Shown: piece after piece, positions 36,249 through 45,479 of the stretch
Position numbering within the stretch: the stretch's first letter is position 1
How the letters are laid out: every line of letters begins with the position of its first letter
Origin: Hyphomicrobiales bacterium
GTDB taxonomy: Bacteria > Pseudomonadota > Alphaproteobacteria > Rhizobiales > Rhizobiaceae
Assembly (NCBI GenBank): GCA_900471515.1
Contig: UCFC01000010.1
Location: forward strand, 186,001-250,000
Reading direction: 5' to 3'
DNA: 64,000 nucleotides
Notes under the pieces: model-generated
What the model saw: the letters and a program-made list of their open reading frames with translations, nothing else
The model's database searches: none
Told to the model about the DNA's origin: nothing
Position numbers and translations under genes: made by a program

Positions 36249-37391
36249 TCATCGCGAGGATAGTTCGTAGACGTTGTCCCAGTAGGATGTCGCGTTTCTT
36301 GAATCGAAGAATTCGAGTGCAGTTGAATAAGCCTGATGGCGCATGTTCGCGTAGCGATCGGAATCCCGAATATCTTGCAATTTGTCGATGGCGCCTTGGG
36401 CAAGCCGCTCGACATTTTCCGCAAATAGCTTCTCGAAATCCGTATCGCCTCGGCTGTTGAAGTCCGGGCGCCAATCCGGCGCGCCAGCTGTCACCGCCGG
36501 CGCCAGCGTGAAACCGTTGATGCCATCCTTGACAAATTCGGGAAGAGCCCCCTGGCTCGTGCATATCACCGGAGTGCCTTTTGCCATTGACTCGATTGCA
36601 CTATAGCCAAAGGTGTCAGCAAAAGTCGTCAAGATTGAGAAATGACTGCGCTTCAACAGGTTCACAACCTCTTTGTTGGGCAAAGTCTTATGATGCCGGA
36701 CATTCGGCAACGACAACAACTGCAGATAGGGCCTATAGAATTCTTCGCGTGAAGGATCTGTCCATATGCTGCCGCCGCATTGCAAGGCGGATACGATGTT
36801 GAAGATAAATGGCAGCTTACGCTCCAAAGCGAGCTCTGCCATCCGAACCACAGTGCAACCGCCCTTTCGTGAGAAATGATTTCCGACAAAAGTCAGGTGC
36901 ATCTCCCCTTGGTATATCGGCATATCTCGATCACAAGGCGGGATGTCCATGTTGGGGTATCGCACGTCAAGCTTTGCCTTCAGCGCCTGCTGATCCTTCT
37001 CGGGTAAGCCTGCGGATTCCAGCGCCTCTAGAAAATTCGCCCGCGCATATTCGGAAATTCCAACTATCTTGACGCAACGCTTCGAGAGAAGCTGTCGATA
37101 AAGGAATCTTTGGTAGCCAACACCAAGGTTTCCGAAGAGCCTCGGCAAATGCGACTCAAAGCCGATCACGAATTTTTTCGCATTGAGCGGGATGCGATTG
37201 AAAGCGTGGATCAAGTCGGATTGAATGCTGTCCACCGGGTTGAACATAGTAAAACCATCCATCCCTCCCCGCAATTTATTGAACGGTATGAAGCGCTTTC
37301 GCCTCACGCGATGTCGGGAATGACGAGGACCACTGAAGTCCCATGGATACCCTACGGGCGCCAGGATGTTTAACTGCGATTTACTAGCCAC
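36249..37391 (-). CDS. family 4 glycosyltransferase, no exo orthologue recognised
   Basis: 380 residues from GTG 37391, with GAGGG eight bases upstream, 11 bases after the exoU-like gene; the longer frame (to 37550) lies inside that gene. GT-B fold: GNHFSRKGGCTVVRMAELAL, then the GT4 motif around FADTFGYSAIESMAKGTPVI and EFVKDGINGF (E-x7-E region). N-terminal APVGYPWDFSGPRHS probably binds the acceptor. Not part of the classic succinoglycan set, so it may add an extra sugar. Confidence 0.78.
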   Translation of the reverse strand: MASKSQLNILAPVGYPWDFSGPRHSRHRVRRKRFIPFNKLRGGMDGFTMFNPVDSIQSDLIHAFNRIPLNAKKFVIGFESHLPRLFGNLGVGYQRFLYRQLLSKRCVKIVGISEYARANFLEALESAGLPEKDQQALKAKLDVRYPNMDIPPCDRDMPIYQGEMHLTFVGNHFSRKGGCTVVRMAELALERKLPFIFNIVSALQCGGSIWTDPSREEFYRPYLQLLSLPNVRHHKTLPNKEVVNLLKRSHFSILTTFADTFGYSAIESMAKGTPVICTSQGALPEFVKDGINGFTLAPAVTAGAPDWRPDFNSRGDTDFEKLFAENVERLAQGAIDKLQDIRDSDRYANMRHQAYSTALEFFDSRNATSYWDNVYELSSR

Positions 37392-37402
37392 GAATCGGTC
37401 CC

Positions 37403-38413
37403 TCAGCGCTTTGCAGTTGCGTTTCCCGAATGCTGAATTTGTTTTAGGAATTCTCCGAACTCCGGATAGGGTCGCCCGAGAATGCGAATCATCAAGCCTC
37501 GAGCGAATGTACGGAGCTTCGTCGAAAACGGCAGAGCATCGGATTTCCAAAACCCGAGCAGCAGTGCCTTTATCAGGGCTTGTTCGCGCTCGGCGGCGGT
37601 GCTCGCAAAACTATTCGACGTCATGTAAGCACTTCGCTCATTTCGTCCCGCCGCCTCCCAGGCGAGCCGCTGCAAGCTTTGTATGCACCTCTTCAGGTCC
37701 AGTTCGCGCCGCAGATATGAGCTGCTGAGCTCTGCATTTCGGGTCGTCTGCTCCGCATTCTCCGCCCACACAGCAAGAGGCTGCATCGCTACATAGACAG
37801 GCTCATTGATCGAGTACGTGCGCAAGTACTCCTGCGCCGTCGCCGTGCATTTGACACCAATCTCAAGGCGAGTGGTGGCGTGACGCGACCAGAACACCCC
37901 TCCATTCGACACCCCGATGCCCGTTATCAGTGAAAGCCGAAATCTTTCTGGTGAATATAGGCCTTCGCGAAAGAGGTGGTCCAACACACCATGCTCGCTG
38001 AGAGACGCATGATCCGTGCCACTAGCCAGTTCTATCAGCTGATTGCGAAGGAGGATATTCACGCCCTGAGTGCGGCATAAATCGATGTTATGGCGAACAA
38101 AATCAGGAAAAACATAGTTGTCGTCCTCAAGCACGAAGAAAAACTCCGCCCCGAGCGGGTTACGGGATGTAAAGCAACTGTCGATGTTCTTCGATGCGAA
38201 GTTTTGCGGGACATTGTGATTATACCGGATCCGCGGGTCGTTGAAGGCGTTGCAGACCCCTCGCCCGGACGCACCGGGATCGTCATCGTAAACGTCGCAA
38301 ATCCAGTTGCTCCAGGTCTGATCAACGAGCGACTGAAGGCAACGACGAAGCATTGCCGGCCTTCTGTAGGTCGGAGTACGGACGTGCACGAGTTCTTGAG
38401 TTTTTTCTGTCAT
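37403..38413 (-). CDS. exoU: ExoU-like glycosyltransferase
   Basis: 336 residues. It begins with ELVHVRTPTYRRPAMLRRCL, then DVYDDDPGASGRG, FFFVLEDDNYVFPDFV (EDD nucleotide-sugar site), NQLIELASGTDHA and VYVAMQPLAVWAENAEQTTR. These agree with ExoU, a succinoglycan side-chain beta-1,6-glucosyltransferase. Length also fits (about 340). A GGCAGGAT precedes the ATG. 11 bases before the GT4 gene. Confidence 0.82.
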   Translation of the reverse strand: MTEKTQELVHVRTPTYRRPAMLRRCLQSLVDQTWSNWICDVYDDDPGASGRGVCNAFNDPRIRYNHNVPQNFASKNIDSCFTSRNPLGAEFFFVLEDDNYVFPDFVRHNIDLCRTQGVNILLRNQLIELASGTDHASLSEHGVLDHLFREGLYSPERFRLSLITGIGVSNGGVFWSRHATTRLEIGVKCTATAQEYLRTYSINEPVYVAMQPLAVWAENAEQTTRNAELSSSYLRRELDLKRCIQSLQRLAWEAAGRNERSAYMTSNSFASTAAEREQALIKALLLGFWKSDALPFSTKLRTFARGLMIRILGRPYPEFGEFLKQIQHSGNATAKR

Positions 38414-38531
38414 ATCCTGCCTAGCTGTCTCAAACTTTCAAACAATCTGCGCGCAAACTCTACGCAGGATGGTTTTAGACAAATTTGAAGCGATTTTGAC
38501 TATGCGCGAGAACTGCATGCTCCCTCCGGCA

Positions 38532-39845
38532 TCAAGGCTGCCATATTTCAATATTTTGCAATCTACGGCGCTTTCCGGGAGCAGGAATAAATCCTGAGTC
38601 AAATTGCCCGGCCGGCCCGCTGTAAAGCAACGCAACGATGTTCTTGTTGCCGAATGCAGCCAGCCGTTTCCACCGCTCCTTCTGCTGCTCCTGAGATTCC
38701 GCCCATGCTTCGGCCGGCTTCTTCAATCTTGGGGCCTTTTCCACAATCAACTGTGAGGAGTGCTGCTCGGCGAAGCTCTTTGCCTCCGCCATTTGAAACG
38801 GCTCCGTCTGCTCGTCCGCAAACAGTATCGTGACAGCAGTTTGCGCTTCTGACGACTGCTCTTCGCGTGGACCAGACGACCTTGAAATTCGATCGCGGAC
38901 AACTCCAAGGAGTGCATCAATCAACCGAGGTTGCTTGATGCACAGTATCCCCGCCGCCAAAAGCCTCTTTGCCTTCAACGCGGCAACAAGCTGTTCGAAC
39001 GCCAGAGCTCGCGATAGCGAAACCATCTGACCGTCGAAAGCTTTGGCAACGTCATCATCGAACGGCCCATACTTCGAACGAAGCTTCTTCTGGCTCGCGA
39101 TCATGGCCCGCACGGCTGCTTCAGAGAGGCGATAGGAAATGGAATTCGGATGACGCCTGTACAGATAGAAAGGTTCCGGTACGACAACATAAGTGGCGCC
39201 CTCAAGCAGCAACCGTAGCACTAGTTCGTAGTCTTCCCCGATTTTCAAGGCCTCGTCGTATCGGACACCCTTCAGTATTGCCGATCTAAACATCGGCTTC
39301 AAATAGCCAAAGGGCGGAATATCCTGATCGCGACCACCAAGAAAATTTTGCGCCGTGATAAGGAACGGTTTTGCAAATTTCTGGCCGTTTAGCAGGTAGG
39401 ACACAGCCGTACTGTCGGAATCTTCAAAATGAAGCAGATCGTCAGCAACTATCGCAGCATCGTAGTACTCTGCCGCGGCAAGGAGGCGCTCAAATCGATT
39501 CGGATGCAACAGATCATCAGAGTCGACAACGGCGATCCATTGCCCCCTGGCAACAGCGAGGGCATTGTTACGAGCCCTAGCCGGCCCCTGATTTGTATCC
39601 GAAGTTAAAACCCGAATCCGGCCATCCTTTGCCATCAAGCCCCGCGCGATTTCCACGCTGCGGTCCGGCGATGCGTCGTCAGAAATAATGAGTTCTAAAT
39701 CCGACACGCTCTGCTGCAAGACAGACATCACGGCCTGCTCGAGATAGGCTTCGCCACGATAATTGGCCATGACGACAGATATCAATGGGCGCGGTGACCG
39801 CATATCACCATCAGGTTCGCGCGAATTGGTCATATCAGCATCCAT
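38532..39845 (-). CDS. exoO: ExoO-like family 2 glycosyltransferase with C-terminal extension
   Basis: 437 residues (ATG at 39833 is an alternative). GT2 domain: LISVVMANYRGEAYLEQAVM, IISDDASPDRSVEIARG, GQWIAVVDSDDLLHPNRFER (DxD), FGYLKPMFRSAI and DEALKIGEDYELVLRLL. These agree with ExoO, the beta-1,6-glucosyltransferase of succinoglycan. ExoO is usually about 345 residues; this one carries about 90 extra C-terminal residues (Glu/Gln-rich, WAESQEQQKERWKRL) of unknown role. Confidence 0.75.
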   Translation of the reverse strand: MDADMTNSREPDGDMRSPRPLISVVMANYRGEAYLEQAVMSVLQQSVSDLELIISDDASPDRSVEIARGLMAKDGRIRVLTSDTNQGPARARNNALAVARGQWIAVVDSDDLLHPNRFERLLAAAEYYDAAIVADDLLHFEDSDSTAVSYLLNGQKFAKPFLITAQNFLGGRDQDIPPFGYLKPMFRSAILKGVRYDEALKIGEDYELVLRLLLEGATYVVVPEPFYLYRRHPNSISYRLSEAAVRAMIASQKKLRSKYGPFDDDVAKAFDGQMVSLSRALAFEQLVAALKAKRLLAAGILCIKQPRLIDALLGVVRDRISRSSGPREEQSSEAQTAVTILFADEQTEPFQMAEAKSFAEQHSSQLIVEKAPRLKKPAEAWAESQEQQKERWKRLAAFGNKNIVALLYSGPAGQFDSGFIPAPGKRRRLQNIEIWQP

Positions 39846-40487
39846 TTCGAAGAGGCTGCATCAACAAAAAGGCAGCGCCAAGATCTAGACCCCGCTTCCA
39901 ATGGATCTCCTATCGTGGCTGGAAAGTCACTGGTTCCGCAAATTGGCCCGCGCATGCGTCAGGCGTATGAAAATGGAACCATCAATGAGCACATTAGGCC
40001 GTTTACAAATCACGTTCTTCCTGAATTGAGCGCATTAGGTATATCCTAAATGGCAGCAATGTCGCTGGTCGACGGCATGTATCGGAGGATATGTAGGCCG
40101 ACTCTTCCGTGGGTGTCAACTTTGAGCCTCTGCACATTCGCCAGTCGTCGGCCTGCAGCCACTAGACCACTTATAAGGGCAAGGCACCTAACGGAAATGC
40201 ATCAATTATGAGCAGCTGAACGTCGTCTCCTTTTCACTTTCATCATTTATTTGACGCGCTTGGCATGTTAACTGGGATCCGAACATTGGTGCGGCATCCG
40301 TTTATGCTGATGCATGAGGCAGGTATTGTGGACGCTTTTTCCAATGACGGGATTCGCCTAGAGGAATGCGGCCAGACAATCTCCCGTAAAGCGAAAGAGT
40401 TATTCTGACGTTCATGAATCGAAAATCTCGACACAGGCTTGCACAGAACGCATTGCTTGCGGACGGGCATGAGGAGCGGATTAGACA
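39846..40487. other. 642-base divergent intergenic region, nothing recognised
   Basis: Between the exoO-like gene (leftward) and exoV copy 2 (rightward), so it carries two promoters. Short frames on both strands look accidental. No repeat, IS or RNA was recognised. Confidence 0.4.
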
Positions 40488-41396
40488 ATGAAACTGACGT
40501 ATTTTCAGGGCAAGGTTCCGAATTTCGGGGATGAACTGAATCCATACATATGGAACAGGATTCTGCCGTCTCAGTTTCTGGATGAGAACGAGAAAGAGAT
40601 CTTTCTTGGTATCGGCTCCATCATCTGGAACAACTTGCCCAAAACCTCGATCAAACATGTCATGGGGTCCGGCTTCGGGGGTTACACAAATGCACCCGAT
40701 ATGCACGACGGCTCATGGAATGTGGTATTCGTAAGGGGCCCACGCACCGCTGCGCTGCTGGGCCTAGATCCGTCCAAGGCGATTTGTGACGGCGCGATAT
40801 TGCTCCGCACAATGGAATTTCCTCGGTCCGCCAAAACCGACCGGGTTGCCTTCATTCCTCATTTCCACAGCATTCCGCGCGGCTTCTGGCAAGAGGCCTG
40901 CAAGCATGCAGGTATTGACTTCATCGACCCCCGGGACCCTGTGGACGTCGTGCTGTCGCAGATGACCGCAGCAAAGATGGTGATTACCGAAGCAATGCAC
41001 GGCGCGATCGTCGCCGATGCGATACGCGTGCCATGGGTTGCAGTGCAGCCAATCCATAGCGAGAATCGCATGAAATGGTTCGATTGGGCAGACTCGCTGG
41101 ACCTCCCTCTAAGGCAGCACAATCTGTGGCCGTCCAGCGTTTTTGAAACCTATTTGAAAATCTCGGGCAGCAAGAAAAATCACGGCCCGCGTGCCTATCA
41201 ACTAAACAAGAGCATCTTGGCAGCACCACTCAACATGGTTCTAGTTCATACCGCGGCTGCGCGATTGCAAACGCTGGCAAAACAAGAACCGCAATTGAGC
41301 GTCGATGACAAAATCGCGTCTCTTACCGACAATGCTTTGAACAGGGTTCAGGACTTCGTAAGGGAAAGAACGTCAATCCAGATCCAAGCAGAATAG
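40488..41396 (+). CDS. exoV: ExoV-like polysaccharide pyruvyltransferase, copy 2
   Basis: 302 residues. It starts MKLTYFQGKVPNFGDELNPY and has VRGPRTAALLG and TEAMHGAIVADAIRVPW, with the same segment order as copy 1 at 17962. Would transfer pyruvate from PEP to a sugar of the lipid-linked unit. The two copies are clearly homologous but diverged over their whole length, so they may act on different sugars. GAGGAG lies about 11 bases upstream. Confidence 0.88.
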   Translation: MKLTYFQGKVPNFGDELNPYIWNRILPSQFLDENEKEIFLGIGSIIWNNLPKTSIKHVMGSGFGGYTNAPDMHDGSWNVVFVRGPRTAALLGLDPSKAICDGAILLRTMEFPRSAKTDRVAFIPHFHSIPRGFWQEACKHAGIDFIDPRDPVDVVLSQMTAAKMVITEAMHGAIVADAIRVPWVAVQPIHSENRMKWFDWADSLDLPLRQHNLWPSSVFETYLKISGSKKNHGPRAYQLNKSILAAPLNMVLVHTAAARLQTLAKQEPQLSVDDKIASLTDNALNRVQDFVRERTSIQIQAE

Positions 41397-41457
41397 CACG
41401 ACTTGGCGCGCGTGCATTAAGGGGCGCAGCTCGTGACGTTGCGCTCCCAAAGGCAGT

Positions 41458-42762
41458 TTACGGATATCGGGCTCCAACCGGCGACGACGGCACCAGTGGC
41501 GAGTTGGCTCTCTCTGAAGCTGCATTCCGCTGTCTGTGTATTTGCCGCCCCCTTCGCAATCCCTGCTCAATCTTGACATACGCGATGTACGGCAGCATCG
41601 ACTGGATCGTGAACTCGCCAAAAACGGTCACTTCGCTAAAACTTCTCGAAAGTGTGAAGGCCACAACGGAAAACCAGAATATGTTCTCCGGCGAAGGAGC
41701 CTGAAGCGAAAGCCTGAACCCTCGAAAAAGGGCGAGATAAAGTATGCAGACCTGAATAAAAACACCGACATATCCAAGATCAACCGCATTGGAGATGTAG
41801 GTGTTGTGAAAGTTGAAACCAGCACCAGAGGGAACCAGGAACTCTGCCCACAGGGCTTCAGCATCTGGATTGCCAACCACCCAGAACGCTCGGTATCCAA
41901 CCCCCAGGAGCGGATTTTGAGCAATCAGATGATAGGCGAAATCCCACAGGTCGGTGCGACCGGTCAAAGTTGCATCCTTACCAAAATATTCAAGGATGCC
42001 TCCTGTGATCGCCGCGGAATCTGACGAAAGAATAAGCCCTACGAATAGAGATGCGACCGCAAGGCTGCAAACGACTGCGATGCGGAACTTCTTGGACATG
42101 AATTTAATCGACCGAAAGAAAAAAACGGCGCCGACGACAGGTGCCAATGCCAAAATAGCACCGGCAGACTGCGCCTTGATCATAAAGATCGGCGAAAGAG
42201 GCATATAAATGAGTGCTATTATTCGGCCGATACGCATCTCGGGAATTTTCTGCACGGCCAATGAGACGAGCAGAAAAACTGCGGCCAGTGCTGCAAAACC
42301 ATTCTTGCTTCCGTAGAAGCCCGCCCATGCCTTACCACTGTTGGAGGTAAGCTCGATTAGCACGCATAGAAGAAACGCCGCCACGTGAGAATAGAATATA
42401 CACCAGATGAGGACCCGCGATTTTAACAGGTTCGCGAGAATAAGGGCGATGAGAAGCGTCAGGGCCAGCTGAAGGGAATATCTAAACGTTATGTCCGGAT
42501 ATTGCGACCACAACGTCGAAAATATGCAGTAAGCCGGCAAAATTAGCAGATATCTGTATGTTATGACCGCGTATAAGGTGACGCGAAAATTGAGCGCCGC
42601 ACAGGCTAGGCCAGAGAGCATGAAGACAGCGGCTGCGGCGGTTGCAAACCGTGGAACAAATATCACTGCCACGAACGCAATAAACGCGCACAAAAACAAT
42701 AACTTATCGATTGAAATGCCCCGCCTTTCGGCACCTGGGCCAATTTTACTGGTCGCGGCCAA
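41458..42762 (-). CDS. exoQ: ExoQ-like EPS polymerase (Wzy family)
   Basis: 434 residues from TTG 42762 (AGGA about nine bases upstream). Ten or more membrane helices, SLWSQYPDITFRYSLQLALT near residue 85, then GRTDLWDFAYHLIAQNP, LLGVGYRAFW and FHNTYISNAVDLGYVG, the conserved loops of ExoQ/Wzy_C proteins. Polymerises repeat units after flipping, in the periplasm. Divergent from the exoP gene, whose product controls chain length together with it. Confidence 0.84.
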   Translation of the reverse strand: MAATSKIGPGAERRGISIDKLLFLCAFIAFVAVIFVPRFATAAAAVFMLSGLACAALNFRVTLYAVITYRYLLILPAYCIFSTLWSQYPDITFRYSLQLALTLLIALILANLLKSRVLIWCIFYSHVAAFLLCVLIELTSNSGKAWAGFYGSKNGFAALAAVFLLVSLAVQKIPEMRIGRIIALIYMPLSPIFMIKAQSAGAILALAPVVGAVFFFRSIKFMSKKFRIAVVCSLAVASLFVGLILSSDSAAITGGILEYFGKDATLTGRTDLWDFAYHLIAQNPLLGVGYRAFWVVGNPDAEALWAEFLVPSGAGFNFHNTYISNAVDLGYVGVFIQVCILYLALFRGFRLSLQAPSPENIFWFSVVAFTLSRSFSEVTVFGEFTIQSMLPYIAYVKIEQGLRRGRQIHRQRNAASERANSPLVPSSPVGARYP

Positions 42763-43136
42763 GAAAACATCCTAAATTAAACCGTCCCGACACGATGCAA
42801 CCGCTCACGTGGACTCATATCATTCGACACAGTGCCTAGCATGAAAATAAGGCTCGAAGAAGTTCATTTGCTTGACATCGGACCTTCATCTAATTGCCGT
42901 AGGAGGTGTAACGTTGCTGGGCTACGGGAAACCAGACAGACTGTGAATGCCGATTTTTCCATCCAAGGTTAGAAGGAAAAATCATAGGTTGCGACATTTT
43001 TCGGGCACAGTGTCATATCAAAATTGTCGTTATTGAATTAGAAACCGCGCTCGTGTAGCAGTTGTCCGATCTACGGGCTCTTTCAAGCTATCGAGTCTCC
43101 CGCAAAACGAAATGCTGTTGTGATGGAGGTCCAGAC
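42763..43136. other. divergent exoQ/exoP control region
   Basis: About 374 bases with both promoters. It includes AT-rich parts and a GGAGGT just before the exoP TTG start. No inverted repeat operator was identified by eye. Confidence 0.4.
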
Positions 43137-45413
43137 TTGCTCTCGCCAGACAAGGTATCGGCAAAGTTAGATAGCGATTGGGCAGACGATGGCCCCGGTG
43201 AAGTAATCGACATTGATCGCATTTTGGCTGCCGTACGGCGTCAATGGAGAATAGTTGCAATTAGCGTCGGAATCGCGGTCGTGTTCGGCGTGGTCTATTT
43301 GTTAACAGCAGTGCCGAATTACACTGCCTCGGCAAGCGTCCTTATTGACCGTAGCAACAATGAGATCGTCAGCCAATTGGCCAATATGGGCGTTTCGGTT
43401 GATGATGAATCGACCGTCCTAAGCGAGGTCGAACTTTTCAAGTCAGATACGATCAGCCTTGCTGTCGTAGACAAGCTCAAGCTCACTGAAAATCCTGTTT
43501 TCATGGCTCCAACACAATCGTTGTTCGGAACACTGCGCATCATTCTCAGCCCGAACTATTGGTTTGCCGATAAGGATGCCGTGACAGATCAGGATCTGCT
43601 GCGTCAGGCCGCCGCAGCTGCCGTTGTCCGCGGCATGTCAATCGATAGAATTGGGCGCTCCTATGCGCTTTCGGTGAGTTACACCTCACAATCGCCGGAA
43701 CTTGCGGCAAGCATAGCGAATGCGATTGCGGACGCCTACTTGGTTGACAAGCTGAACTCCAAATATGATGCGACGCGCAGAGCAAGCGACTGGTTGCAGG
43801 AACGCATCGACGAGCTGAGGCAGAAATCTCTCGACTCCGACCTTGCAGTGCAAAAGTTCCGCAGCGAGCACGGCCTGGTTCAGGTTGGCGTGAATGGCGG
43901 CGCAGCGCTTCTGAGCGACCAGCAGCTTTCTGAACTGAACAGCGCACTCATCACTGCTCAATCCGACACGGCCAAGGCTCAGGCGAAGTACGACCGCGTC
44001 AAAGCGATTATCGATTCGGGCCGAACGGACGCGATTGTAACCGACGTACTCGACAGTTCGATTTCCAACGATCTTCGCAAGAAATATCTCGAAGCCTCCA
44101 AATTTGAAGCTGAGATCTCGGCTCGCCTCGGCCCGAACCACGTACAGGCCGTACGACTTCGTGGCGAGATGGATGAATATAAGCGACTGATGTTCGAAGA
44201 ACTCAACCGTATCGCTGAGAGTTATCAGAGCGAACTCGTCGTTGCCCAGACTCGCGAGAAGTCGTTGCAGGACAGTGTCGATAAGGCAATGGGCGTATCC
44301 AATGCCGCAGGCGAGACCCAGGTCCAACTGCGAGAGCTGGAGCGCACGGCAGATACTTACAAGAACCTCTACCAGACATTTTTGCAGCGTTTCCAGGAAG
44401 CTACACAGCAGCAATCGTTCCCGATAACGGAATCGCGCGTTATTACTCGCCCCCAGGTTCCGAAGTCGCCCAGTGCACCGAAGAAGCCGTTGATCCTGGC
44501 CTTGGCCATCATGCTCGGGGCGGCCTGTGGCGGTGGTATCGGCGCATATCGGGAATTCCGGGACCGCTTCTTCCGTACGGGCGAGCAAGTTCGCGAGGCC
44601 CTGTCGCTCGAATATGTCGGCCACATCCCCATGGTCGACGCGAAGGAACTGAATGAGGGTGATGAGCAGCCTGTCTCTCCACGAGGGCTGCAGACAGCAA
44701 ACAAGATTACCCGCTACGTGATCGAACATCCGCTTTCGGCCTTTGCCGAAACCATGCGCAGCGCCAAGATCGGGATCGACATGGAAAGCCCGGGCAAGCG
44801 TAGTAAGGTCATCGGTGTAATTTCGAGCTTGCCGGGCGAAGGGAAATCGACTGTTGCGATTAATTTCGCGCAACTCCTCGCGATGCAGGACGCAAGAACC
44901 CTTCTGATCGACGCCGATCTCAGAAATCCGGGCACGACCCGGGCAATCGGTCGTCATGCTGAAGAGGGTGTTCTGGAGGCACTTCTCGAAGGAAAACCGA
45001 TCCAGAACCTGTTGCTGCTTGACAGCAAGACACGCCTCGCAGTCTTACCCGCTGTCGTCAAGCGACGCGTCCCGCATTCGTCCGATCTTCTTTCATCTCA
45101 GATCATGGCGAATCTGCTCGATGAAATGAAGGCGCATTTCGACTATATCGTTCTAGACCTGCCACCGCTCGGGCCAGTCGTAGATGCTCGTGCGATCAGC
45201 CCGCTTCTGGATGCGTCTCTGGCGGTTGTCGAATGGGGCAGCACGTCCCGTCGCGTAGTGCGCACGACATTCGCCGCTCATCCTGAACTTATGGAGAAAT
45301 GTGTCGGCGTCGTATTGAACAAGGTCGATACAGAAAAACTGAAACTCTATCGTTCGTATGGTTCGGGCGAGTATTATTACAATCGCTACTCGGCCTATTA
45401 CCACGAAACTTGA
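43137..45413 (+). CDS. exoP: ExoP, polysaccharide co-polymerase / BY-kinase
   Basis: 758 residues from TTG 43137, chosen because GGAGGT lies six bases upstream and the product then begins just before the conserved LDSDWADD segment. The frame is open to another TTG at 43062 without a ribosome site. Wzz domain with a first helix near 60-80, coiled coil, proline-rich PQVPKSPSAPKKP before the second helix, then kinase motifs: Walker A PGEGKST (~565), Walker A' LLIDADLRNP (~592), Walker B IVLDLPP (~672). The tyrosine cluster YGSGEYYYNRYSAYYHE ends the protein. Controls EPS chain length by autophosphorylation. Confidence 0.93.
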   Translation: MLSPDKVSAKLDSDWADDGPGEVIDIDRILAAVRRQWRIVAISVGIAVVFGVVYLLTAVPNYTASASVLIDRSNNEIVSQLANMGVSVDDESTVLSEVELFKSDTISLAVVDKLKLTENPVFMAPTQSLFGTLRIILSPNYWFADKDAVTDQDLLRQAAAAAVVRGMSIDRIGRSYALSVSYTSQSPELAASIANAIADAYLVDKLNSKYDATRRASDWLQERIDELRQKSLDSDLAVQKFRSEHGLVQVGVNGGAALLSDQQLSELNSALITAQSDTAKAQAKYDRVKAIIDSGRTDAIVTDVLDSSISNDLRKKYLEASKFEAEISARLGPNHVQAVRLRGEMDEYKRLMFEELNRIAESYQSELVVAQTREKSLQDSVDKAMGVSNAAGETQVQLRELERTADTYKNLYQTFLQRFQEATQQQSFPITESRVITRPQVPKSPSAPKKPLILALAIMLGAACGGGIGAYREFRDRFFRTGEQVREALSLEYVGHIPMVDAKELNEGDEQPVSPRGLQTANKITRYVIEHPLSAFAETMRSAKIGIDMESPGKRSKVIGVISSLPGEGKSTVAINFAQLLAMQDARTLLIDADLRNPGTTRAIGRHAEEGVLEALLEGKPIQNLLLLDSKTRLAVLPAVVKRRVPHSSDLLSSQIMANLLDEMKAHFDYIVLDLPPLGPVVDARAISPLLDASLAVVEWGSTSRRVVRTTFAAHPELMEKCVGVVLNKVDTEKLKLYRSYGSGEYYYNRYSAYYHET

Positions 45414-45441
45414 AAAGTCTTCCTGCCGAGGTTGGACGCGA

Positions 45442-45476
45442 GATTGTGCGGCGAAATTTGCCGCACAATCATTTTG
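45442..45476 (+). terminator. rho-independent terminator after exoP
   Basis: GATTGTGCGGC (45442-45452) and GCCGCACAATC (45460-45470) form a perfect 11-bp stem, followed by ATTTTGG. It ends 10 bases before the stop of the convergent esterase gene. Confidence 0.8.
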
Positions 45477-45479
45477 GTA

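Noticed and set aside
43686-44957. 423-codon minus-strand frame
   Set aside because: Antisense to exoP, which has Wzz and kinase motifs along the same stretch.
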